From: an uncultured bacterium
GTDB lineage: Bacteria; Patescibacteriota; Saccharimonadia; Saccharimonadales; Saccharimonadaceae
Assembly: GCA_903832635.1 (NCBI GenBank)
Contig: CAILCF010000003.1
Location: 1-64,000, forward strand
DNA: 64,000 bases
Direction: 5' to 3'
Below are positions 1-7,257 of this stretch, in pieces. The translations under genes were made by a program, and so were the position numbers. The notes below the pieces were generated by a model, which saw nothing but the letters and a program-made list of their open reading frames with translations, searched no databases and was not told the DNA's origin. Each line of letters starts with the position of its first letter. The first letter of the stretch is position 1.

Positions 1-239
1 ACCCTTAGTACGAGAGGACCGGGGCGGACAAACCTCTGGTGTATCGATTGTGGCCACCTGCTGCATTGTCGAGTAGCTACGTTTGGAATAGATAAGCGCT
101 GAAAGCATATTAAGCACGAAGCTAACTTCAAGATAAGATTTCCCTATGAGGACACTGAAAGAATATCAGTTTGATAGGCGCAAGGTAGAAGCATGGCAAC
201 ATGTGTAGCTGAAGCGTACTAATAGTCCCATCGCCTTTT
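1..239 (+). rRNA. rrl: 23S ribosomal RNA, 3' end (5' part outside window)
   Basis: The window opens inside the 23S gene. The first bases, AGTACGAGAGGACCGG, are the sarcin-ricin loop region, and the following domain VI sequence runs to the usual 3' end after GAAGCGTACTAATAGTCCCATCG. The 3' boundary, about 239, is estimated from the conserved terminal helix strand. It is followed by a spacer and 5S, the normal bacterial order. Confidence 0.97.
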
Positions 240-256
240 TATGTCCTTATTACCAA

Positions 257-319
257 TGTTAATGCTTGCATTAACAGCGGTGATTAGGTAGACTTAACTA
301 GTATTTGGTGTTAATCACC
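257..319 (+). other. 23S-5S spacer hairpins
   Basis: Two perfect inverted repeats follow the 23S end. TGTTAATGC (257-265) pairs with GCATTAACA (268-276) around a 2-nt loop. GGTGATTA (279-286) pairs with TAATCACC (312-319). Neither is followed by a T-tract, so they look like processing or spacer structures of the rRNA precursor rather than terminators. That role is inferred. Confidence 0.6.
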
Positions 320-386
320 ACGTCAGTTGTTTAAAACTTAATTGCAACCTTAATAATTCATGCATCGAAATGGACACCGTGAGATT

Positions 387-414
387 GGAATATGGAATAT
401 GGAATATGGAATAT
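387..414 (+). repeat. Four tandem copies of GGAATAT in the rRNA spacer
   Basis: Four exact head-to-tail 7-bp units (GGAATAT) lie between 23S and 5S. A partly complementary stretch with two CCAATAG units follows at 431-444, so the two parts could form an imperfect long hairpin just upstream of 5S. The unit count is likely to vary by slippage. Confidence 0.85.
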
Positions 415-457
415 AGCAAAGCGCTACATTCCAATAGCCAATAGCCATCTTCCAGTT

Positions 458-570
458 GATTCGGTGCCCATGGCGCTGGGGAAATACCTGTTCTCATCCC
501 GAACACAGAAGTCAAGCCCAGCAGCGGCGATTATACTGCCGAAAGCGGGAAACTAGCACGGTGCCGAATT
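458..570 (+). rRNA. rrf: 5S ribosomal RNA
   Basis: About 113 nt with the terminal helix GATTCGGTGCC (458-468) pairing with GGTGCCGAATT near 560-570. The internal CCCGAACACAGAAGTCAAGCC segment is the typical 5S loop B/C sequence. It lies about 220 nt after 23S in the same direction and is followed at once by a terminator, so it ends the rRNA operon. Confidence 0.95.
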
Positions 571-572
571 AT

Positions 573-605
573 AAAAAGACCATCCGAATAGGGTGGTCTT
601 TTTCT
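573..605 (+). terminator. rRNA operon terminator
   Basis: AAAAAGACCATCC, a 5-nt loop, then GGGTGGTCTTTTT. This is a 13-bp stem with one G-T pair and a T-tract, directly after 5S. Confidence 0.92.
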
Positions 606-647
606 ATGGCTAAATATCGTATTTTACGACTATTAGGATAAAAATAC

Positions 648-685
648 AAAAACGACCAATATCGCAGATTTGGTCGTTTTATTTG
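648..685 (+). terminator. Second terminator-like hairpin after the rRNA operon
   Basis: AAAACGACCAA pairs with TTGGTCGTTTT, followed by ATTT. It is symmetric (A-tract before, T-tract after) and could act on both strands. The rest of 571-946 holds no ORF I can support; it contains the promoter and leader of the KGG gene. Confidence 0.75.
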
Positions 686-784
686 AATCAAATTATTTGG
701 ATTCAAACAGGTGCTTATTTATAATATAGCACCCACAGAATAATTGCAATAGTACATCTAACATAAAAAATGATTATGTATATA

Positions 785-813
785 TTGACAATTAACATAA
801 GCTATGTTAGTAT
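785..813 (+). promoter_or_regulatory. Promoter of the KGG-repeat gene
   Basis: TTGACA at 785-790, 17 nt, then TAGTAT at 808-813, overlapping a TATAAA at 811-816. The -35 is perfect and suggests strong sigma-70-type transcription. The predicted start near 820 leaves a leader of about 125 nt, long for this window. Confidence 0.7.
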
Positions 814-864
814 AAATACATCCACATATCATGTGTGAGGTAATAAAGAGGGTTTTCAGGTTGA

Positions 865-922
865 TTCGCCATACAGCGAGGGCTTGGAAATCTTTTTAAT
901 TCGCTTTCGCTGTACAGCGAAA
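865..922 (+). promoter_or_regulatory. Palindromic 5' leader of the KGG gene
   Basis: A perfect 18-bp palindrome, TTTCGCTGTACAGCGAAA (905-922), sits just upstream of the ribosome binding site GGAG (934-937). A related imperfect copy, TTCGCCATACAGCGA, lies at 865-879 and could pair with the second copy over 13 of 15 positions. A near-identical palindrome precedes the rpmA ribosome binding site at 54194-54213. Function is not known; an RNA hairpin controlling translation or stability is inferred. Confidence 0.55.
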
Positions 923-946
923 AGCAGAAAAAAGGAGTATAACATT

Positions 947-1153
947 ATGGCAGGAACAAAAACTGGTGGCCAAAAGGCTGCAGCTAAGAACCTAGCAAAG
1001 GATCCATTCTTTTACGCAAAGATTGGTGCAAAAGGTGGCCAAAATGGTCATACTGGTGGCTTTGCAGCTAACCCAGACCTAGCACGTGTTGCTGGTGCAA
1101 AAGGTGGTCGGATAAGTCGACGTAAAAAAGCCGTCGTAACAACTGAATCTTAA
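947..1153 (+). CDS. KGG-motif small basic protein (stress-repeat type)
   Basis: 68 aa when started at the ATG at 947, nine bases after a GGAG ribosome binding site; the longer frame upstream runs through the leader palindrome and is rejected. The protein has GG/KGG repeats: TKTGGQKAA, IGAKGGQNGHTGG, and a C-terminal AGAKGGRISRRKK. These resemble the general stress protein KGG repeat family (PF10685-like), which is frequent in Saccharibacteria. Rich in Gly, Ala and Lys with no membrane segment. The strong promoter, structured leader and own terminator suggest an abundant, separately controlled product. Function unknown; nucleic-acid binding is only a guess. Confidence 0.85.
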   Translation: MAGTKTGGQKAAAKNLAKDPFFYAKIGAKGGQNGHTGGFAANPDLARVAGAKGGRISRRKKAVVTTES

Positions 1154-1172
1154 TTTATTAAACATTTCAGTC

Positions 1173-1206
1173 AAAAAGCACATCCCTGCGGTGTGCTTTT
1201 TGTTAT
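1173..1206 (+). terminator. Bidirectional terminator between KGG gene and metallopeptidase
   Basis: AAAAAGCACATC, loop CCTGC, then GGTGTGCTTTTT. The A-tract and T-tract flank the stem, so it can serve the plus-strand KGG gene and the minus-strand gene whose stop codon lies inside it. Confidence 0.9.
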
Positions 1207-1676
1207 TTTTGGTAGCTATATCGCCTAAGAGCACAGGTTCTAGCTTCGTTAACATGCCACTTATGGCTACAAGCTAAACATTGGTAATTTTTCTTGCTAA
1301 TTTGCATTCCGCTAGCGCTACAGTTAGGGCAAGTACTGCGCTCATGCATCCAATCTCTATAAGTATCCAAATTGTCCTGAATATAGTCATCATCAATTAT
1401 TACATCGTAACTTGATGCGATTTCCTTAGCTTTGTCCCAAGCCTGTCTTTCCATTGCAATAAGTTCGATATCACGCCCATAATCGGCATGACCCAGTAGA
1501 GCATGTGCTAATTCATGAAATAAAAATCGGAAATCGTCTTTTTTGTCGGTGTAGTATATCGTATTATCACTGTGCGACCACAAAAAAATTGATGATCTTT
1601 TAAAGATGAACTGAGGAAAATCGGATTTAAGATTTTTTATCAGCGATATTGTCGAGGGCATAATAATAACATCCAT
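1203..1676 (-). CDS. ImmA/IrrE-like zinc metallopeptidase with C-terminal zinc ribbon
   Basis: 157 aa. HELAHALLGH near residue 54 is a HExxH gluzincin motif of the kind found in ImmA/IrrE-type peptidases. The C-terminal part has CPNCSASG and CLAC, four cysteines that should form a zinc ribbon. No signal peptide, so cytoplasmic. The start overlaps the end of the upstream ROK gene by 50 nt (35 nt if the inner ATG at 1661 is used), and no clear Shine-Dalgarno is seen, suggesting translational coupling. Its substrate is unknown; ImmA relatives cleave phage or stress repressors, but no such repressor is adjacent. Confidence 0.75.
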   Translation of the reverse strand: MDVIIMPSTISLIKNLKSDFPQFIFKRSSIFLWSHSDNTIYYTDKKDDFRFLFHELAHALLGHADYGRDIELIAMERQAWDKAKEIASSYDVIIDDDYIQDNLDTYRDWMHERSTCPNCSASGMQISKKNYQCLACSHKWHVNEARTCALRRYSYQK

Positions 1677-2448
1677 AAATTACTGCCAGTTCCGGATACC
1701 TGGCTTTTTTAAATATAGGACAGGGGGCTATTGCAGGCAGCTTTTCCTTTAAAAGTTTCAATAATTGGTCGTCGAATTTATCAAAATAAGTACCTATACT
1801 GCCACCAATAATTACTACGTCAGGCTGTAAAACAGGGACTATAGCTAAAAATCCGCGGCTAATTCTATCTGCTACTTGATTCCAGGTTCTTTTACTAGTT
1901 ATTTCGTGGGCGTATTTTCCATATGTTTCGTATATGGCTTTCCCGGAGGCGAAACTTTCCCAGATACGAACGACCCCATCATATTCAATCATCATATGTC
2001 CACCCTCGCTATTACGAAACGCCTGATTAATATGACCATCGGTAATAATACCCGTACCTATACCGGTACTGATTGTTACATAAAGTGCTTGTGATGGGAC
2101 TTGTTTCAAGAATCTGGTTTCGGCAAGCCCTGCGAGTTTTGCGTCATTTTCAATAAATACTGGCACTTTTCCTAAAACACCAGCCAGGGCTGAAGTGATA
2201 TTGAATTTTTTCCAAGGAAGATTACCACACTCAACAACGATCCCACCCTTTATAACGCCGGGGATAGCCACAACAATTGCATCGACTGCTTTGTCGCTAT
2301 AATGGTTTGTTATCGTTTTTTTCAGAGTAGTTATATATTCATTTTGGTCTTGGGGGGTTGGGAATTTGATTTGATGTCCTAAAACCCCATCTTTATCAAA
2401 GCTGGCAACGAGTGTTTTTGTTCCCCCCGTATCTACTGCGACTAACAT
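1627..2448 (-). CDS. ROK-family sugar kinase
   Basis: 273 aa. The N-terminal DTGGTKT is the ATP phosphate-binding loop. VFIENDAKLAGLAE carries the catalytic Asp, and STGIGTGII is the second phosphate-binding motif; VIIGGSIG lies near residue 215. EGGHM is present but the CxCGxxGCxE zinc motif of classical ROK kinases is absent, so this is a short zinc-less form. It probably phosphorylates a hexose or amino sugar; the substrate cannot be read from the sequence. A likely -10 (TATGAT or TACACT) lies 6-11 nt before the start, consistent with a leaderless mRNA. Confidence 0.85.
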   Translation of the reverse strand: MLVAVDTGGTKTLVASFDKDGVLGHQIKFPTPQDQNEYITTLKKTITNHYSDKAVDAIVVAIPGVIKGGIVVECGNLPWKKFNITSALAGVLGKVPVFIENDAKLAGLAETRFLKQVPSQALYVTISTGIGTGIITDGHINQAFRNSEGGHMMIEYDGVVRIWESFASGKAIYETYGKYAHEITSKRTWNQVADRISRGFLAIVPVLQPDVVIIGGSIGTYFDKFDDQLLKLLKEKLPAIAPCPIFKKARYPELAVIYGCYYYALDNIADKKS

Positions 2449-2475
2449 GTTTCTAGTGTATCATAATTTGACGGG

Positions 2476-2504
2476 TTGATTATTTCAAAAAATAAATGCA
2501 TAAT
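2476..2504 (+). promoter_or_regulatory. Promoter of the sortase-substrate-like gene
   Basis: TTGATT (2476-2481), 17 nt, CATAAT (2499-2504). Start of transcription expected near 2511. It faces away from the ROK gene promoter, so 2449-2531 is a divergent promoter region. Confidence 0.6.
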
Positions 2505-2531
2505 AAGTATATATAAACAGAGGTTAGAGAA

Positions 2532-2897
2532 ATGTTACGACGAACAAATCAGGGTGGTTCGGTCGCAAGTTTTGTGGTAATTGGTATTATTTTGGTTGTC
2601 GGACTGGTTTCTGCAGTTTATATCTTGAATCAGCGTGGTCAACAAGCTCGAAAAGAACCGACGACTGCATCTATCGATAAAACCGCCAGTTCTACATCAA
2701 AATCATCAAATAACAATAGTAAAACATCCGAATCTGTGTCGGTAAAAACTTCGGATACTAGTCAGACAAAATCAAAAAACATGCCAACAACAGGTCCCGG
2801 GCTTTCAATTTTTGAACTGGCGGGCGTCTCTGCAATAGCTACCTCGACAGCCTATTATTGGTTATCCCGGAGATCGCTTTCAGCCCACTCTCTTTGA
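2532..2897 (+). CDS. Small membrane protein with LPxTG-like C-terminal sorting signal
   Basis: 121 aa. Residues about 12-34 form a hydrophobic segment after a basic N-terminus (MLRRTNQ). A Ser/Thr/Lys-rich linker of about 45 residues follows. Then comes MPTTGPG, a variant of the LPxTG sortase motif, a second hydrophobic stretch (about 92-112) and a basic tail (SRRS). This order (membrane anchor, low-complexity stalk, xPxTG, hydrophobic, positive) is that of a sortase substrate, although the usual Leu is Met. No sortase gene is in this window. Function unknown; a surface-displayed or stalk protein is inferred. Confidence 0.65.
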   Translation: MLRRTNQGGSVASFVVIGIILVVGLVSAVYILNQRGQQARKEPTTASIDKTASSTSKSSNNNSKTSESVSVKTSDTSQTKSKNMPTTGPGLSIFELAGVSAIATSTAYYWLSRRSLSAHSL

Positions 2898-2922
2898 CTT
2901 GTGTATCTATATGGGGTACAAT
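2894..2922 (+). promoter_or_regulatory. Promoter of the S1 gene
   Basis: TTGACT (2894-2899), exactly 17 nt, TACAAT (2917-2922). The -35 overlaps the stop region of the preceding gene. Predicted leader about 70 nt. Confidence 0.75.
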
Positions 2923-2934
2923 GTTATCAGTCTT

Positions 2935-2997
2935 GAGGTGCTGTTTTAGACATGTACCTCAGAAATATTAATTTTAAGGAAGGAGTCTGAAAAGACT
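2935..2997 (+). promoter_or_regulatory. S1 leader hairpins, one between ribosome binding site and start codon
   Basis: GAGGT (2935-2939) can pair with ACCTC (2956-2960). Then a strong Shine-Dalgarno AAGGAAGGA (2976-2984) is followed by AGTCT-GAAA-AGACT (2984-2997), a hairpin with a GNRA tetraloop that ends one base before the ATG at 2999. The Shine-Dalgarno is about 14 nt from the ATG in sequence; folding the hairpin would shorten this. S1 represses its own translation in E. coli; a similar role here is inference. Confidence 0.5.
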
Positions 2998-2998
2998 T

Positions 2999-4096
2999 AT
3001 GGCAAAAGCCACAACAATGGATGAGTTGCTCGCTGCCGAAGGTGACAGCGTCAAGCAATTGACACAAGGGGATTCAATCGTCGGGACGATTTTATCAATT
3101 AGAAAACACGAAGTATTAGTTGATCTGGGAGCACATGGTATTGGATTAGTTCCACGTAGGGAAGTAGGATTTTATCGAAACCTAAATATTGGTGATGAAA
3201 TCGCAGCCAGTATTGTTGACACGGAACTTGATAATGGCTATTCATTACTTTCACTACGTAAAGCCGCTAAAGATCGTGGTTGGGACGAAGTAATAACCAA
3301 AATGGAATCTGGTGACATTATCGAAGTTTCACCGTATGACGCCAATCGTGGCGGCTTACTGGTTGAATACGACGGCGTAAGGGGCTTCCTGCCTGTTTCT
3401 CAGTTATCGGCTGAACATTATCCTCGCGTTGGTGGCAGTGATAAAGATGAAATTCTACAAAGATTAAACGTTTTGATTGGGAAAAACTTGACTGTTCGAA
3501 TCTTGGATTGTGACCGGAAAGCCAACAAACTGATATTTAGTGAAAAAGAAGCTATTAAAGACGGTTTGGCTGCAAGGTTTGAAAAACTTACAGTAGGAGA
3601 CTCAATAAAAGGGGTTGTGACTGGGGTTGTTGATTATGGTGTATTCGTCAATGTCGAAGGTATTGAGGGGCTTGTTCATATCAGTGAAATTAGCTGGGAA
3701 CGCGTAAATAATCCAGGGGATTACGTAAAAGTCGGACAGACAATCGATGCGAAAATTATTGCTATTGATAAGGACCGACTAAGCCTAAGTATCAAACAAC
3801 TATCTGAAGATCCATGGATGACCGAAGTCGATCAGTTCAAACCGGGGGATAAAGTCGAAGGGACAATAACTAGGATTACGCCATTCGGTGCTTTCGTCCA
3901 AATTAGTCCGGCAGTTGAGGCCTTGGTGCATGTTAGCGAACTTGGTGAGGGTGATGATGTTGATCCGGAAAAAGTCTTTACGTTGAACGAACGCAAAGAA
4001 TTCGTAGTACTTGATGTCGAGAAAGAAAGTCGAAAAATTTCTTTAAGTTTAGTCAACAAATCCAAACCAAAATCGAAAACTAAAGCTAAAAAGTAA
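2999..4096 (+). CDS. rpsA: 30S ribosomal protein S1-like, four S1 domains
   Basis: 365 aa with four S1 RNA-binding repeats at roughly residues 22-88, 105-185, 200-268 and 283-351; the third and fourth show classic VVDYGVFVN...GLVHISEIS and ITPFGAFVQ...ALVHVSEL patterns. The tail is Lys-rich. E. coli S1 has six repeats (557 aa), so this is the short form common in other phyla. It would bind mRNA on the 30S subunit and help initiation on structured messages. It has its own promoter and is followed by infB after 44 nt. Confidence 0.9.
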   Translation: MAKATTMDELLAAEGDSVKQLTQGDSIVGTILSIRKHEVLVDLGAHGIGLVPRREVGFYRNLNIGDEIAASIVDTELDNGYSLLSLRKAAKDRGWDEVITKMESGDIIEVSPYDANRGGLLVEYDGVRGFLPVSQLSAEHYPRVGGSDKDEILQRLNVLIGKNLTVRILDCDRKANKLIFSEKEAIKDGLAARFEKLTVGDSIKGVVTGVVDYGVFVNVEGIEGLVHISEISWERVNNPGDYVKVGQTIDAKIIAIDKDRLSLSIKQLSEDPWMTEVDQFKPGDKVEGTITRITPFGAFVQISPAVEALVHVSELGEGDDVDPEKVFTLNERKEFVVLDVEKESRKISLSLVNKSKPKSKTKAKK

Positions 4097-4140
4097 ATTA
4101 ATAATTATTGCCTGGGATAGGCAGAAGGGAGCTTACGGAA

Positions 4141-5913
4141 ATGGCAGAAAAAGTTATTACAATTGCCGACTCAATTACCGTAGGCGAACTTGCTGAAAAG
4201 TTAAATCTGCCGGTCACTAACTTGATTGGTGAATTGTTTAAAAATGGTATCGTTTCGACAATCAACCAGCACATTGATTTTGAAACAGCAACAATTATCA
4301 TTGAAGAGTTGGGTATTTTGGACGTAACGTTAGAAAAGAAAGATCTTTCAAGCCAAAGCGTTCGGAAGGTTCACGAACTATCTGAATCAGCAGTTCCCAG
4401 GCCACCAATTGTTGCAGTTATGGGTCATGTTGACCACGGAAAGACCAGCCTGCTTGATGCTATTTTGAAAACTAAAGTCGCCGATAGTGAAGCTGGTGGG
4501 ATAACTCAATATATTAGTGCCTATCAAACAACTCATTCTGGACGTTTGATAACACTTCTGGATACACCTGGTCACGAGGCATTTGCAGCTCTCAGACAAC
4601 ATGGAGCCGAGCTTACTGACGTAGTAATAATAGTAGTTGCAGCCGACGACGGTGTGAAACCACAGACCGTAGAGGCAATCAGATTTGCAAAAATGGCAAA
4701 TGCAAAAATTGTTGTTGCAATCAATAAAATCGATAAAGACGCAGCAGACTCAGCCAGGGTAAAAGCCCAACTTGCTTCAGAGCATGGACTGAACCCCGAA
4801 GAATGGGGTGGGGATACGGTGATGGTTGAGGTTAGCGCAAAAACCGGCGAAAATATTGATAAGTTGCTCGATATGGTTCTACTAATTGCTGATTTAGAGG
4901 ATTTGCGAGCTGATATTGATACTCCGGCCGAAGGATTGGTAATAGAATCGCATATGGAAGTTGGAAGAGGGCCGGTTGTAGGATTACTTGTAATGCAGGG
5001 TATTTTGAAACCCAGTCATTTTCTGGTTGCAGGAATTACTTACGGCAAGGTGCGGACATTGCTTGATTTTTCGGGGAAAACTCTGAAAGAGGCTAGACCA
5101 TCGACACCAGCAACCGTAACAGGCTTCAAGGAATTACCACAATTTGGCGATAACTTTATTATTGTTAAAAATGAAAAAGAAGCCAGACAACAAACAGCTA
5201 CAAGGCGTATCGAATTCGAAAAAAATGCCGCTAGTACTAATATTACTGGTGCTGACTTACTAAAAATGATGAGTCAACAACACGAAACACAAGATTTGAA
5301 AGTTATTGTAAAAGCCGATGTTCAGGGTTCTTTGACGTCAGTTGTAAACAGTTTGAAAATAATTGATACTCAGGGTGAAATTTCACTCCGAATAATCGGA
5401 AGCGGTGTCGGGAATATATCAGAAAATGATATTCGACTGGCGGCGGACGAACAGACCATCGTCTATGGTTTTAATGTCGAAATATCACCTGCAGTAAAAA
5501 GGCTCGCTGCCAGAGACCACGTTCAAGTCAGATTGTTTGATGTGATTTATAAACTTCTTGACGATGCCCGTGAAGCGATGGAAGAACTGCTAGCCCCTGA
5601 GGTAGTAGAAACTGAAATTGGAACACTAAAAATAAAAGGCATATTCCGTACATTGAAAGATGAGGTGATTGTTGGTGGTGAAGTAACAAGTGGCAAAGTT
5701 ATCGCCGGTGTTATTGCTCGTGTCAAGCGTGGGAAAGAACTAATTTCCGAAGTTGAAGTTGTAGGTGTAAAAAGACAACAACAAGAAGCAAAAGAAGTTT
5801 TCGAAGGTGAAATGTGTGGTTTAAATCTGAAGACATCGAAAAAAGTTCAGATAGAGGAAGGTGACAAACTTGAACTATTTACCCGAGAGCTGGTAAAGCG
5901 TAAACTAAAGTAA
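4141..5913 (+). CDS. infB: Translation initiation factor IF-2
   Basis: 590 aa from the ATG at 4141, ten bases after GGGAG; the in-frame ATG at 4108 lacks this support. N-terminal IF2_N-like helix (residues 1-50), then the GTPase with G1 GHVDHGKT, G3 DTPGHEAF and G4 NKID, then domains II, III and the C-terminal fMet-tRNA binding domain. E. coli IF-2 is 890 aa; the missing part is the variable linker, usual in small genomes. It delivers fMet-tRNA to the 30S subunit, which matches fmt and def just downstream. A small hairpin TGCCT...AGGCA (4109-4123) precedes the ribosome binding site. Confidence 0.97.
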   Translation: MAEKVITIADSITVGELAEKLNLPVTNLIGELFKNGIVSTINQHIDFETATIIIEELGILDVTLEKKDLSSQSVRKVHELSESAVPRPPIVAVMGHVDHGKTSLLDAILKTKVADSEAGGITQYISAYQTTHSGRLITLLDTPGHEAFAALRQHGAELTDVVIIVVAADDGVKPQTVEAIRFAKMANAKIVVAINKIDKDAADSARVKAQLASEHGLNPEEWGGDTVMVEVSAKTGENIDKLLDMVLLIADLEDLRADIDTPAEGLVIESHMEVGRGPVVGLLVMQGILKPSHFLVAGITYGKVRTLLDFSGKTLKEARPSTPATVTGFKELPQFGDNFIIVKNEKEARQQTATRRIEFEKNAASTNITGADLLKMMSQQHETQDLKVIVKADVQGSLTSVVNSLKIIDTQGEISLRIIGSGVGNISENDIRLAADEQTIVYGFNVEISPAVKRLAARDHVQVRLFDVIYKLLDDAREAMEELLAPEVVETEIGTLKIKGIFRTLKDEVIVGGEVTSGKVIAGVIARVKRGKELISEVEVVGVKRQQQEAKEVFEGEMCGLNLKTSKKVQIEEGDKLELFTRELVKRKLK

Positions 5914-5944
5914 ATAACAACGAACCATAATAGGAGGAAAATCG

Positions 5945-6373
5945 ATGTTTCAACTAGATGAGAAGTTTTTGGAAGAAATTGGATTGAATGAACTCCCCGA
6001 AGACCAAAAAAAGCCATTTTTACAACATATTTATGATGAACTTGAGCTTCGTGTTGGAATAAGACTCTCAGACGGCATGAGTGACGAACAGCTGACAGAA
6101 TTTGAATCAATAATTGATCGCAAAGATGAAATTGTTGTTGCTTGGTTAGCTAAATATTCACCTGACTATAAAAGCGAACCATCATTTACCCAGCTTCAAA
6201 AAGCAACTGGGCTTGTAGAAAATGACCCTGGCTTGAGGGCAGAATATGCAGCTACAAAATGGCTGGAAGTCAACAGACCAGATTATCGAAAAGTCGTCTC
6301 TGAAGTACTTGAGGGTTTAAAACAAGAGGTCATTGCAAGTCGTGATGTAATTTTGAATAATCCTACAGTCTAA
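5945..6373 (+). CDS. DUF5663-like hypothetical protein
   Basis: 142 aa, acidic, no signal peptide or membrane segment. The pattern LDEKFLEEIGL...LPEDQKKPFLQHIYDELELRVGIRLSDGMSDEQLTEFE resembles the DUF5663 family of Saccharibacteria and related CPR; function is unknown. The first 60 residues look like a helical bundle. A strong ribosome binding site (AGGAGG, 8 nt before ATG) and its position 31 nt after infB suggest co-transcription. Its stop overlaps the stop of convergent fmt by four bases. Confidence 0.7.
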   Translation: MFQLDEKFLEEIGLNELPEDQKKPFLQHIYDELELRVGIRLSDGMSDEQLTEFESIIDRKDEIVVAWLAKYSPDYKSEPSFTQLQKATGLVENDPGLRAEYAATKWLEVNRPDYRKVVSEVLEGLKQEVIASRDVILNNPTV

Positions 6374-7257
6374 CTGTAGCCATTGAGAAATTCACGAGCC
6401 GTTATTTGATTCCCAGTAGGGGCTATCAGTTCATCAATCGATAAAAATGCTCCATCTTTGCATTTTACATCCATTGGTGACTTTTGTTCATCCGATATAT
6501 GCGCCTTGGTTACAATAATATTTCGTCCTAAAATATCTATTTTAGATTTAGGGAATTCTAAATATGCACGAATTTGGCGTTCAGCTTCAATCGCAGTTAA
6601 CTCATTTATGTTTAAAGCAGAGTCTTGCTTAGTCAATAAGTTACAATAACTAGCATCATTGTTGTTTTGAGTCACAGGTTGAATTGAACCGTTCAGTATG
6701 TCCGGTAAAAGCGTTATCAGAGTCATAGTGCCGGCATCGGCCAATGTTTTTCGTAAGTTAACACGAGTCTCAATACCAGAAAGCTGATGCACAATCTGTC
6801 CGTAAATTGGCCCTTCATCCATACCGGATGTAAGTTTCATTATTGAAACTCCGGTTATTTGCTCACCGTTTTTAATAACTGACTCAATTGGCGAAGGTCC
6901 ACGATATTTTGGTAAAAGTGATGGATGAACATTAATAATGCCTGGGTTAAATAATCTTATGGTCGATTCTGGGATTAATTTGCCATAACTAACTAATACA
7001 CCGGCAACTTCGGATCCTAAGGAAGAAATTTTATCATCTATTTCTGATACCTGTTCAGGTTGCCAAACTTCAATATTATTATTCAATGCAAATTCCTTGA
7101 CCGCAGGCATTTCTATTTGTTGCCCGCGACCACTTTTTCTGTCAGGTTTTGTTACGACTGCTACGACCTTATAACCTGAACCGATCAGGTTTTTAAGGGT
7201 GATTAGACTGAAATCATCAGTCCCAAAGAATACGATTGTTTTTAATGAATTTATCAT
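6370..7257 (-). CDS. fmt: Methionyl-tRNA formyltransferase
   Basis: 295 aa using the ATG at 7257 (MINSLKTIVFFGT); an upstream in-frame extension is rejected because the family starts just before the VFFGT strand. Catalytic Asn109, His111 (NVHPSLLPKYRG) and Asp147 (SGMDEGPI) are present. Folate-binding N-terminal domain first, then a short C-terminal OB domain. It formylates Met-tRNA-fMet using 10-formyl-THF. The 5' end overlaps def by 41 nt, so the two are translated from one message and act on the same N-terminal Met: Fmt adds the formyl group, Def removes it. Confidence 0.95.
   Translation of the reverse strand: MINSLKTIVFFGTDDFSLITLKNLIGSGYKVVAVVTKPDRKSGRGQQIEMPAVKEFALNNNIEVWQPEQVSEIDDKISSLGSEVAGVLVSYGKLIPESTIRLFNPGIINVHPSLLPKYRGPSPIESVIKNGEQITGVSIMKLTSGMDEGPIYGQIVHQLSGIETRVNLRKTLADAGTMTLITLLPDILNGSIQPVTQNNNDASYCNLLTKQDSALNINELTAIEAERQIRAYLEFPKSKIDILGRNIIVTKAHISDEQKSPMDVKCKDGAFLSIDELIAPTGNQITAREFLNGYS

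Noticed and set aside
387-414. Possible CRISPR-like repeat
   Set aside because: Units are 7 bp with no spacers, and no cas genes are in the window.
315-515. Minus-strand open frame across the rRNA spacer and 5S start
   Set aside because: It lies on repeats and the 5S gene, with no ribosome binding site or family-like sequence.
648-685. Small RNA ending at the second hairpin after 5S
   Set aside because: No promoter between 605 and 648; more likely a backup terminator.
884-946. N-terminal extension of the KGG protein
   Set aside because: It runs through the leader palindrome; the ATG at 947 has a well-placed GGAG and matches the family start.
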